NCBI GenBank assembly: GCA_965277025.1
Contig: OZ255706.1
Span: forward strand, 3,348,001-3,412,000
DNA from: Methylomarinum sp965277025
GTDB lineage: Bacteria > Pseudomonadota > Gammaproteobacteria > Methylococcales > Methylomonadaceae
Reading direction: 5' to 3'
DNA length: 64,000 bases
Shown in pieces: positions 55,992 through 64,000 of the stretch. Numbering within the stretch: the stretch's first letter is position 1; every line of letters starts with the position of its first letter. The notes below the pieces were generated by a model, which had not been told where the DNA came from, did not search any database, and saw nothing but the letters and a program-made list of their open reading frames with translations. Position numbers and translations under genes: made by a program.

Positions 55992-57116
55992 TAGAAGTTA
56001 CGCATTGACAACAGATCGAAATTTTGGGTTTAAATGATTCATATTTGGCATAAAGGTGTCGATAAACGAAGCCATAACATCGTTGAATAAATTCCGCTGT
56101 ACGCTATAGCAATTATTAATCACGTCTGCAAAGCTCAATTTTTGTAATTGAACAAAGCCACAAATTGCAGAAAAAATATGATTATTTATTGCTCTTTTAT
56201 TGCGAACCTGGAACCGCTCAATATTACACACCTGCTTTATTGCCCGATGATATTGCTCAATCTGCCAATGCCTGTCATGTTGTTCGGTAAATGCTTTCTT
56301 GTCAAAAACAGCGGTTTTTTCTTCATCAGGTAGTGAACTTATGTAATGGCGAACTTGTTCTTTCAAGGTCGTCCGAAATAATTTCACATACCCAAAATTT
56401 TTGAGCCAAACCATTAAGCCGTCTTCCGGGATTTCTAATTGCCTGACTTGAACCCATGAACCTTTTTCAACAGAGACTAATCGATTACCTTCCACTGCAA
56501 AGAATAATCCTGTCTGATGATTTCTTGTCAATTTAAGATTATCCACGCAACTGTACCAGCTATCTCCTGTTACAAAACCAGGTTCTAGTCCCCAAGCTAA
56601 TACTTCGGTCAGCATGTCTTGAAAATAGTCATTTTTTGTCTTTCCTTCCGCCTTATCGACCACCCGGAAATTCAGTGGTTGGTGTTTTCCTTGAATGTCT
56701 GTGTAGTACAACGTGACAAGATTGATTCCCTTGACTGCTCTATGATGTTTTCCCGACCAAAAATAACTGACATATGCCATATATTGGCTATAAGGTTTAT
56801 CAAGAACACTATCGTCAACAATCAAGGTTCCGCCCTTTAAATTCAGGCTTGCGCTGGCTTCATTGTATAAATCTCGCCCAGTGTAATGCTCCCGATTTAG
56901 AAATCGATTTACGCTATCATGTGATATTGACATGACTTCTCCTAATCGTCGACAACTAGCTTGTTTCGGCTCACTTAATAAAAAACCAATATACATGGGT
57001 AATGTACAGCAGGCTGTTGAGGGGCGTGTTATTTCTCTTATCAAGGTTTGCCTTGCATTGACTTTGGGATTTTTTAAACCCATAGTTTAACATTGCCTGT
57101 CAATGCGTAACTTCTA
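55992..57116 (-). mobile_element. IS701-like element, copy 3 (no target duplication)
   Basis: 1125 bp with both 19-bp inverted repeats intact. The 5-base flanks are TATAA and TATTG, which do not match, unlike copies 1 and 2. One side is the broken IS630, the other a short stretch before an IS1380 element, so at least one flank has been replaced. Confidence 0.92.
55998..57083 (-). CDS. IS701-like DDE transposase, copy 3
   Basis: 361 residues, intact; differs from copy 1 at two positions (Ser in NEASASLNL, Ile in LIVDDSVLD). The catalytic motifs are kept. Confidence 0.92.
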   Translation of the reverse strand: MGLKNPKVNARQTLIREITRPSTACCTLPMYIGFLLSEPKQASCRRLGEVMSISHDSVNRFLNREHYTGRDLYNEASASLNLKGGTLIVDDSVLDKPYSQYMAYVSYFWSGKHHRAVKGINLVTLYYTDIQGKHQPLNFRVVDKAEGKTKNDYFQDMLTEVLAWGLEPGFVTGDSWYSCVDNLKLTRNHQTGLFFAVEGNRLVSVEKGSWVQVRQLEIPEDGLMVWLKNFGYVKLFRTTLKEQVRHYISSLPDEEKTAVFDKKAFTEQHDRHWQIEQYHRAIKQVCNIERFQVRNKRAINNHIFSAICGFVQLQKLSFADVINNCYSVQRNLFNDVMASFIDTFMPNMNHLNPKFRSVVNA

Positions 57117-57156
57117 TATTGGTTGATGTTGATTGGATTCATCGTGTCGTCCTTAA

Positions 57157-58646
57157 CCCGGATATTTCATAAAAAACGGGCAAGTTCCTTTAATTTTGTT
57201 GAAATTCAGTTGGTTATGGAATTTAACAAGAACTTGCCCATGCCAAATTGTACCCCAACACAGATAGAATTTCCTTCTTTTAAGCGTCGTAAAATTGAAG
57301 CTCAATTTAGTGGAGGAGCCATAACGAGCGATGGCGGTGTCATGTTGTTAAGAGCGGTTGATCAACGAGTAGGGTTAACTGAACGTATTGCTGAAAAGAT
57401 GCATGATTTTCGAGGTCCCAATCGAGTTCAGCATCAGTTGGTTGATCTGCTCCGACAAAGGGTTTATGGCTTGGCTTGTGTATGATGATTTGGATGATCA
57501 TGAAACGCTCAGAAACGATATTGCTTTTCAGACTGCGGTAGAAAAGGATTTGGCCTTGGGAAGTCCTTCTACATTGTGTCGATTCGAGCAATCTGCAGAT
57601 AGACGATTAATGTGGTCCATTCATGAAGAGCTGTTGAACCAATTCATTGCCTCTTATGAAAAACCACCCGAATCGTTGATTTTAGATTTTGATGCCACCG
57701 ATGATCCGGTTCATGGTGAACAGGAGGGGCGTTTTTTTCACGGCTATTATCGGCATTATTGCTTTTTACCGTTGTATGTTTTTTGTGGACACCAGTGTCG
57801 GGTGAGTTATCTGCGGCCCGGTAATATTGATGGCGCCAAACACAGCTGGGCGATTCTGGCTTTACTGGTGAAGCGATTACGTCAGGCCTGGCCTGATGTG
57901 TCCATTACCTTCCGGGGAGATGGTGGGTTTTGCCGCCACAAGATGCTGAACTGGTGTGAGCGACATGGCATTAACTATATTGTGGGTCTGGCTAAAAACC
58001 AACGCCTGCAACGGTTAAGCCAATCCTGGATTGAACAGGCCAAACGGCAATATCAAACAGAACAAAAAACACAACGCTTATTTACCGATTTCCAGTATCA
58101 AGCCAAAACCTGGACACGCAAACGCCGGGTTATTCTGAAAGCTGAACACATGAGTCAGGGCAGTAACCCACGCTATATCGTGACTACCTGCCAGGAGATG
58201 CGCAAGCCCTGTATGAAAAGGTTTATTGCGCGCGGGGAGATATGGAAAATCGCATCAAGGAACAGCAATTGGATCTATTCGCAGATCGCACCAGTTGCAG
58301 CTTGTGGTGGCCCAATCAGTTTCGACTGATGCTATCGACAATGGCCTATACACTCATCAATGCCATTCGCAAAATCGCATTGCAACAGACGGAACTGGCA
58401 CACGCAACGTGTGCCACTATTCGCTTGAAACTATTTAAAATCGGTGCAGTCGTTATCCGTAATACACGCCGTATTCGACTGCTATTCTCAAGTTATTATC
58501 CTTATCAATCATTATTCCAAACCATCAGCCAACGCCTTTGTCCGGAATAGTGCTGAAACAGTGCTGTTCCCGGCACGCTATAAATAATGGGGTAAGGGGA
58601 AGTGTGCCTGAAAAATGGAATAATCGGTTAAATGACTACTTTAACC
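57157..58646 (+). mobile_element. second IS1380-type element, damaged
   Basis: The left boundary is tentative (CCCGGATATTTCAT at 57157). No matching right inverted repeat is found before IS66 copy 2 begins at 58647, so the right end has probably been lost. It is distinct from the IS1380 pair at 11-20 kb. Confidence 0.6.
57216..58550 (+). pseudogene. IS1380-family transposase, two frameshifts
   Basis: The frame starting at ATG 57216 (MEFNKNLPMPNC) includes the IS1380 hallmark GGAITSDGGVMLLRAVDQRVG and breaks near 57478. The next, from about 57480, covers YDDLDDHETLRNDIAFQTA, FDATDDPVHG and FRGDGGFCRHKML and breaks near 58190, where a missing C separates YIVTT from PGDAQALYEKVYCARGD. The third frame, with ENRIKEQQLDLFADRTS, ends at 58550. 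Together about 445 residues. An inverted repeat (GGGCAAGTTC at 57178-57187 and GAACTTGCCC at 57230-57239) brackets the start codon. Confidence 0.85.
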
Positions 58647-60354
58647 GTAACTACTCAGCGTATTTTACCAAAAGCATCAGGTCACTGAGTAAATTCCGGT
58701 AATTTCCCCTTAAATACCAGTACCAACGCTTCAGAGGCACTGACATGATGTTTACGACAAGTGGATAGATATCCCCGAATACGGCAGAAGGTGATGGCAC
58801 CCTGCTCACTCCTGAAACACCCCGATATTTTTTGCTGCACCCTGGTCATGCGGATATCATTCTCACCGGGATTATTAGTAAATGGCACATCTATTTCTCT
58901 CATAAAGCGTAAGACATCATCCTGGTAATTGATCAGCCGTTCCAGTAAGTTTCTGGATTTACTGCGCTTGAGGCGCCCACGTTTGGGTTTACCGGGCAAC
59001 GGGGTTGGTGGCGGACATTCAATTTGTGCTTTCTCTGATAAATCTCGATATCGTCGTCGATAACAGGCCGCTTTTCTTGCTTCAAGCTTCCCCCCTGCAT
59101 CATCGACGACCTGATTGATCTTTTTTAACCGGGTTTCCATTTCTTTGGCCCACTGCTGTCCATCCTGCTCCCAGGCACGGGTCAGTTCACGCAGATGATG
59201 CGCATTGCACAAGGCATGAGTGAAGGGGGACTTGTAGTAAGGCTTCCAGTGATCGTGGCATAAAATGCCATGAAAGTCAGGCAGGATGCCAATGACATCC
59301 ATCGCTTCCTTGCCCCGTTTTACATGGGGAAAATAATGTGTCCATAAATCATTAGAAGCACAATGCAACCAGTACCTGGCGCCATTGATGTTAATGCCCG
59401 TTTCATCGGCATGTACAACAGAAGCTGCCGCCAGTCTTTGCTTGCAAATCGGCTCAAAGGATGCCAGCTTCTCAAAGGCTGGTTGATTGAAATTAACCAA
59501 CGAACCTTCACTGATGGGGATCTGTAATTGATCGGAAAAATAATCCTTGATGCGCTGGCAGGGCAATAATTGGTACTGCGAAAGATACACGGCGTGCGCC
59601 TTGAGTTGGTCACCATATTGCACGGCTTTTGTTACGCCCTCGGGAAAAGGAGCAACAAACCGACGACCTTGTTCATCGATAAGCCTTTGCGCACGATATT
59701 CCGTCACAATCCGTGAAATATCAATATCAGATACCTGCCGGGTTTCAAAGCCATCTGCCGTGTAGCTTCCGGCTGGCAAGGTACGGCGATCAATCTTGAT
59801 GGAGATAACGTCATCGGGATCATCGACTTTAACCAGCGTGGTGCCAATATGCCCTTTCTGTCCACCACCTGGTTTTTTTGATCCGGCCCGTGCTTTCCTT
59901 TTACGATCAGGATCACTTGATGGCGGCCTGGAACTGTTACTGCTGTTAAGTCCGAGCCGATGCATCAAGAGCGTGACCAGCAACAACAATATCTCCAGCG
60001 AAGACCGCAGCGCCGGAGATAAATCGGCTTCATCTTCAATCAGCTGCCGGGCATGGGTAATGGCAGCCTCTACATCAATGGAATCAATCTTCAATGAAAC
60101 GGCCTGTGGGTTTAAGTACAGGACTCTTGTCTCATGGCTTTTGAAATACGAATTTTTGCCTCTGTGTTGCCCGTCATCGTATTTTAGAAATGCACGGCCG
60201 CAGGGCTATCGGGCATTGCTTATAAGGCAACACGCCTCAACTAACGCAGGCTAATACAGTAAACCTCTTGCGCCAGGTGTTGCCGTCAGAAAATCAAAAA
60301 TAACGCTAAAATCGTGTCAAGCAGTTTTTTTACTTATTTACGCTGAGTAGTTAC
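58647..60354 (-). mobile_element. IS66-family element, copy 2 (no target duplication)
   Basis: 1708 bp, both 16-bp inverted repeats complete. The 8-base flanks are CTTTAACC and TTTTTCTT, not a duplication, in contrast to copy 1. It truncates the membrane-sensor gene at 60355. Confidence 0.93.
58682..60094 (-). CDS. IS66-family transposase, copy 2
   Basis: 470 residues, intact. N-terminal coiled region, then SSNSSRPPSSDP and the basic KKPGGGQKGH; catalytic-core Asp in VVHADETGI and GILCHDHWKPY; C-terminal NNPGENDIRM includes the conserved Glu. The start is TTG at 60094. Confidence 0.93.
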   Translation of the reverse strand: MKIDSIDVEAAITHARQLIEDEADLSPALRSSLEILLLLVTLLMHRLGLNSSNSSRPPSSDPDRKRKARAGSKKPGGGQKGHIGTTLVKVDDPDDVISIKIDRRTLPAGSYTADGFETRQVSDIDISRIVTEYRAQRLIDEQGRRFVAPFPEGVTKAVQYGDQLKAHAVYLSQYQLLPCQRIKDYFSDQLQIPISEGSLVNFNQPAFEKLASFEPICKQRLAAASVVHADETGININGARYWLHCASNDLWTHYFPHVKRGKEAMDVIGILPDFHGILCHDHWKPYYKSPFTHALCNAHHLRELTRAWEQDGQQWAKEMETRLKKINQVVDDAGGKLEARKAACYRRRYRDLSEKAQIECPPPTPLPGKPKRGRLKRSKSRNLLERLINYQDDVLRFMREIDVPFTNNPGENDIRMTRVQQKISGCFRSEQGAITFCRIRGYLSTCRKHHVSASEALVLVFKGKLPEFTQ

Positions 60355-60966
60355 TTTTTCTTTTTCTTTATTGATTAAATGCAAGCGTATATTTTCGGAA
60401 AATTTGGTGAACAGTCGGTCGGCGGTATAGCTCTGAAAAAGTAAAAAAATCGGCAGTAAAACCATCAATTCATTTATCTCAAAATGGTTTGTCTGCAACA
60501 TTCTCAATTCGACCGAGATAAGAACAATCAATTGAAAAAGAAAAAACAAGCCTAACTGGTAAGATAAAGAGATAGTGGTGAAAGACATAACGCCAATCAC
60601 AATCAAAAAAACAAAGGCTTGTTCAGTCTCTGGTATCGTTGGGATGAAATTCCAAAAAAGAACCGCCCAGGATATTGCGCTTAACACCACCCCGAATGCA
60701 AAACGAAAACAATAAATCCTTGCCGTATTTTTTTCCCTGTCCTGCTGTTTGAAAAATAAAGTTCTATCGATAAAGCGTAAGACAGCGATCAACCAAACCA
60801 ATAAAATAGATTCTTCAAGAAAATCATTTTTTCCATGATGGGAGGAATATTGAAAAAAAACAATTGCGGTAAAGAAAATGGCATTGGAAACCGAATAAAA
60901 AACCCCGTTATAAAGTTCGCTCAAGCGTTCTTCGGTAATTTTTTGTAATATCTTGTTCGCTGTCAT
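60355..60966 (-). pseudogene. membrane-sensor N-terminus of a signalling protein, cut by IS66
   Basis: About 204 host residues with some six membrane helices (FFTAIVFFQYS, ESILLVWLIAVLRFIDR, FGVVLSAISWAVLFW, QAFVFLIVIGVMSFTTISL and others) ending in the charged linker HLINKEKEKV. The last residues, TTQRK to the stop at 60334, are encoded by the IS66 end. This layout matches the membrane input domain of diguanylate cyclases or histidine kinases, whose catalytic part would have followed. Which enzyme it was cannot be told. Confidence 0.7.
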
Positions 60967-61353
60967 CGTATTTAATTTACTTTAGGATTAAAAACATGAA
61001 CAACAATCAGAACAAGTGGATAATCAAAAACACGCTTTGAAGCTTGCAAGCTGAACACTACAACCGGACTTTCGGAACTGGTTTTTTGATTTTCCCCATT
61101 GTTTTGATCTTCATGGGGAGGGAGAACATGACAAGCTGATGATTTACTTACATTTACACCCTAACAAAAGAATAGAGGAAAATTTCTGTTATTCAAGTGG
61201 AATTGATTAGAGGAAGCTCTGGTTGTCACCCTGAACTCTCAGAGCCCAAAAAGTAATATGTGGCGGCTCTTCTCCGCCTCAATGTATGAAAAAGGGATAC
61301 CGTAGCTGTGCCGTAGGAAGCGAAAATAAATCAGCTATTCCTTAATGACAGCG
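60967..61353. other. intergenic region with hairpins
   Basis: 386 bp between the sensor fragment and rapA. It contains CCCCAT...ATGGGG, possibly a hairpin, and a variant REP-like palindrome at 61316. No gene is seen. Confidence 0.35.
61316..61341. repeat. REP-like palindrome variant after rapA
   Basis: GGAAGCGAAAATAAATCAGCTATTCC; the core AAATCAGCTAT differs by one base from the family 11-mer. It lies 13 bp past the rapA stop. Confidence 0.5.
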
Positions 61354-64000
61354 CTATTCAGTGGTAATCACAAACCGTAAGGCATCGAGTTTTAACTGCG
61401 CTTGTTGAATACTTTCATGACTGGAAAGTGCTAACTGCTTTAATTGTTCAATCTCTTCCGTTTTAATGGCTGGGTTGAACGGTTGTAAACGTTCCAGTCT
61501 TTTGATCTCAGCTTGATAGCTTCCCAACAACTGTTGGCTGCTGTCTGCGATCAGGTTTTGCATTTTTTCTCGGGCATCGCGTTCCGCCAACCGGATCATT
61601 TCGTTGATCAAGTCCCGCTGAGTATTCAAAAATTGAGCGATCTGCTGCTTGTCAAAACGATCGCCACTCTCAACCATACTTTGATGACTGATTGCTTGAC
61701 TTAGATCCTGCAACGTCTGATCGATAAGAATACGAATAGGGGTTGGAGGCAAAAAACGACTGATTTGTAAAACTGCCGGCGCACTGCATTCAACAATAAA
61801 CAGCATTTCCAACAAAAACCGACCTCCTTTCAAGGCAGGATGCCGAATGACAGAAACAGAGGCATTACCGGTGTCGCTGGACAACACCATATCCATCGCC
61901 GCTCTTACCAGTGGGTGCTCATCGGTTAAAAACTGCATATCTTCCCGTGCCAAGGCGATATTTCGATTCGTCGTTACCGTAACCCCATCCTCATTCAGTA
62001 ATGGAAAATGGGCATCACGCATATTTTCGCCTGGGCGCAGAATATAACAATCAGGTGAATGAAATTCGCTGTTGACGCCATAGCAATCAAACACTTGTTC
62101 CATATAAGGCCATAACGAACCATCTTGCTCCCGTTTTTTCAGTAAATCGATCAGCTGTGCTGCCTGCTCGGGGCGACATGAATTTAATTCCAGCAATGGA
62201 TCACGCCCTTTTTTCAATTCCTCGTCAACCCGTTTTAAACTACTTTGGGTATGCTGAATCAAGACATTGATATTGCCAGGCCGAGGGTCAGACAAGGCTT
62301 TTTCCAGCACAGGCTGCACTTGTTCACGCACCTTGGAAGCTGCTGCGCAATTATGTCGAAAAGCATCCAGGGCCTGGTGATACCATTGAAATAATACTTG
62401 ACGGGCTATATTTTCAATATAAGGAATATGTATCTGAATAACCTCTGTCTGGCCAATCCGATCCAGGCGACCAATACGCTGTTGCAATAAATCGGGGTTA
62501 TCGGGTAAATCATAAAGAATCAGATGATGAACAAACTGGAAATTACGCCCTTCACTGCCAATCTCAGAACAAAGCAATACTTTTGCTGCGCTTTCCTCAT
62601 CGGCAAAATATGCCGCCGCCCGGTCTCGTTCTACAATACTCATCCCCTCATGAAAAATGGCCGATGAAATGGCATGTTTCTCCCGCAACCATTTTTCCAG
62701 GGCAATGACGGTTTCTGCTTGTTGACAAATCAACAAGGCTTTTTCGCCATTCAGTTGATTAAGTATTTCCAGCAACCATTGCCGATAACAGTCCTGTTCC
62801 GGTGTATCTTCAGCAATCAATGGATAGGCATGACATTGACGGTCAGGAAAGCCTTTCACTGTCTGGCGGGAATTACGGAACAAAATCCGTCCCGTACCAT
62901 GCTGGTCAAGTAGTAATTGAATCAACTCATCCCTGACTTTACGCCGTTGTTCAGGATGATTGAGTTGGCCGACTAATTTTTCGACCCTTTCCTGTTGAAC
63001 CAACTGTTGAATATGCGCCAGTTCATCTTCGTTCAAATCATTGTCAGTCAGTAAATGTTGGGCGCATTGTGCTACTTCGTCATAGTGTTGCTGCTCAGTC
63101 AAAAATTGTTGCAAACTATAAAAACGATCCGGATCTAACAGCCGAAGCCTGGCAAAATGACTTTTAACGCCCATTTGTTCGGGCGTGGCCGTCAGCAAAA
63201 CAAGTCCAGCTGTTTTCAATGATAATTGTTCAATGAATTGATAATCGGCACTGGGCTGATCTTCATCCCATTCCAGGTGATGTGCTTCATCCACGACGAC
63301 CATATCCCAGCCAGCATTCAAGGCCTGTTGTTGTCTGTCAGGGTGTTGACGGAAAAAATCCTGACCCGCCAGTATCAACTGTTCAGCCAAAAAAGGATTT
63401 TCTTCCAGTGCAAGGCAACGTTCTTCATCAAACAAACTGAAACGTAAATTAAAACGCCGCAACATCTCTACCAGCCATTGATGCAGCAATGCATCCGGCA
63501 CAATCACCAGAATTCGGTGACTGAGTTCGTTAAGCAGCCGATGATGCATAATCAAGCCGGCTTCGATAGTCTTGCCCAAACCCACCTCATCCGCTAGCAT
63601 GACCCGAGGCTGCAGCCGATTTGCAGCCTGATGGGCAATATAAATCTGATGGGGAATCAAGGCCGCCCGTGCACCCAGCAAACCTTTAATTTCTGATTGT
63701 TGAAACTGTTGTTGTCGCTGCCAGGTTTCGTAACGAAGTTGAAACCAGGCGGGTGGATCAAACTGGCCGATGAACAGACGGTCTTGCGGTTTATTGAACT
63801 GAATGTGGTGATCGAGCTCCATTTCATCCAATTTGACCAGCTTGCCATTTTCATCATGACCGATATAGCATAATAAATCATCCCGCGTCTCAACAGAATC
63901 AATCGTCACAGTCACGCCATCAGAGGAAGTAATCACATCGCCAGGTGAAAATTGAACCCGCGTCAGGGGCGCATTGGCTTTCGAATAAACCCGTCGCTCA
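61354..64000 (-). CDS. rapA: RNA polymerase-associated helicase RapA (5' end outside window)
   Basis: 881 codons in the window; the frame is open to the last base, reading RRVYSKANAPLTRVQFSPGD before the first internal start. RapA is a Swi2/Snf2 ATPase that recycles stalled RNA polymerase. Motif I is LADEVGLGKTIEAG, the DEAH box VVVDEAHHLEW, motif III LLTATPEQMG, and motifs V and VI SEIGSEGRNFQF and QQRIGRLDRIGQ. The C-terminal RapA-specific region follows to the stop at 61354. About 70-90 N-terminal residues are missing compared with the usual length (about 950-970). No lesion is seen. Confidence 0.95.
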   Translation of the reverse strand, partial: ERRVYSKANAPLTRVQFSPGDVITSSDGVTVTIDSVETRDDLLCYIGHDENGKLVKLDEMELDHHIQFNKPQDRLFIGQFDPPAWFQLRYETWQRQQQFQQSEIKGLLGARAALIPHQIYIAHQAANRLQPRVMLADEVGLGKTIEAGLIMHHRLLNELSHRILVIVPDALLHQWLVEMLRRFNLRFSLFDEERCLALEENPFLAEQLILAGQDFFRQHPDRQQQALNAGWDMVVVDEAHHLEWDEDQPSADYQFIEQLSLKTAGLVLLTATPEQMGVKSHFARLRLLDPDRFYSLQQFLTEQQHYDEVAQCAQHLLTDNDLNEDELAHIQQLVQQERVEKLVGQLNHPEQRRKVRDELIQLLLDQHGTGRILFRNSRQTVKGFPDRQCHAYPLIAEDTPEQDCYRQWLLEILNQLNGEKALLICQQAETVIALEKWLREKHAISSAIFHEGMSIVERDRAAAYFADEESAAKVLLCSEIGSEGRNFQFVHHLILYDLPDNPDLLQQRIGRLDRIGQTEVIQIHIPYIENIARQVLFQWYHQALDAFRHNCAAASKVREQVQPVLEKALSDPRPGNINVLIQHTQSSLKRVDEELKKGRDPLLELNSCRPEQAAQLIDLLKKREQDGSLWPYMEQVFDCYGVNSEFHSPDCYILRPGENMRDAHFPLLNEDGVTVTTNRNIALAREDMQFLTDEHPLVRAAMDMVLSSDTGNASVSVIRHPALKGGRFLLEMLFIVECSAPAVLQISRFLPPTPIRILIDQTLQDLSQAISHQSMVESGDRFDKQQIAQFLNTQRDLINEMIRLAERDAREKMQNLIADSSQQLLGSYQAEIKRLERLQPFNPAIKTEEIEQLKQLALSSHESIQQAQLKLDALRFVITTE

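Noticed and set aside
1..64000. CRISPR array or known defence island
   Set aside because: No regularly spaced repeats and no cas, restriction-modification or toxin-antitoxin genes were recognised; the repeated sequences are ISs and short palindromes.

Overview
The window is a 64 kb piece of a gammaproteobacterial chromosome heavily colonised by insertion sequences (IS). The housekeeping genes (guaB-guaA-tadA, radA-alr-dnaB, ubiG-gph-SDR-sufT, rapA, cysZ, mtfA, mscL, a K+-dependent type membrane pyrophosphatase) place it in the Gammaproteobacteria. Several host proteins resemble those of Methylococcales (methanotrophs), but no methane-oxidation gene lies here, so that placement is only an inference. 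I count 20 IS copies from at least ten families or subfamilies, covering roughly 28 kb (about 43%). Family labels below rest on motifs, not searches.

Layout. 1-1 kb: a hotdog-like protein gene. 1.0-6.7 kb: an IS4-family copy beside a three-level nest (IS110 inside an IS4/IS701-like element inside IS66). 6.8-8.9 kb: a CNNM/CorC-type membrane protein and a frameshifted mtfA. 9.35-10.9 kb: a second IS110. 11.0-19.9 kb: two same-orientation IS1380 copies enclosing tadA, guaA, guaB, an ISAs1 element and tRNA-Ser(GGA). This unit sits after codon 6 of an FHA-domain gene and is flanked by a GTTTA duplication. The FHA gene resumes at 19.87 kb, is frameshifted, is interrupted again by an IS701-like element, and ends beside a PilZ gene. 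22-26 kb: radA-alr-dnaB. 26.4-30.6 kb: mscL with a 7-nt insertion, and a cytochrome b561-type gene split by IS3 and IS701-like elements. 30.7-33.2 kb: IS21. 33.4-36.9 kb: an Mla/MCE-type ABC lipid-transport operon. 37.3-39.6 kb: a membrane-fused spermidine-synthase-like protein. 39.7-42.6 kb: an IS4 copy, then a persulfide dioxygenase and a TauE/SafE-type exporter. 42.6-44.7 kb: hppA with two frameshifts. 44.8-48.15 kb: an IS4/IS701-like element carrying a tandem pair of IS4 copies. 48.1-53.9 kb: a CPA1 antiporter, cysZ and the ubiG operon. 54.1-61 kb: a diguanylate cyclase gene and a membrane-sensor gene, both cut off by a pile of IS630, IS701-like, IS1380 and IS66 elements. 61.3-64 kb: rapA, running off the window.

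IS boundaries were set from terminal inverted repeats and target duplications. Removing nested insertions plus their duplications gives the same length for each pair: 1708 bp for IS66, 1104 bp for the IS4/IS701-like element, 1562 bp for IS110 and 1658 bp for IS1380. The best leads are the IS1380-bounded unit carrying guaBA, and a 174-nt structured region in both IS110 copies that looks like a bridge RNA. Several host genes carry small indels, which may be genuine decay or sequencing error; this cannot be settled from the sequence alone.
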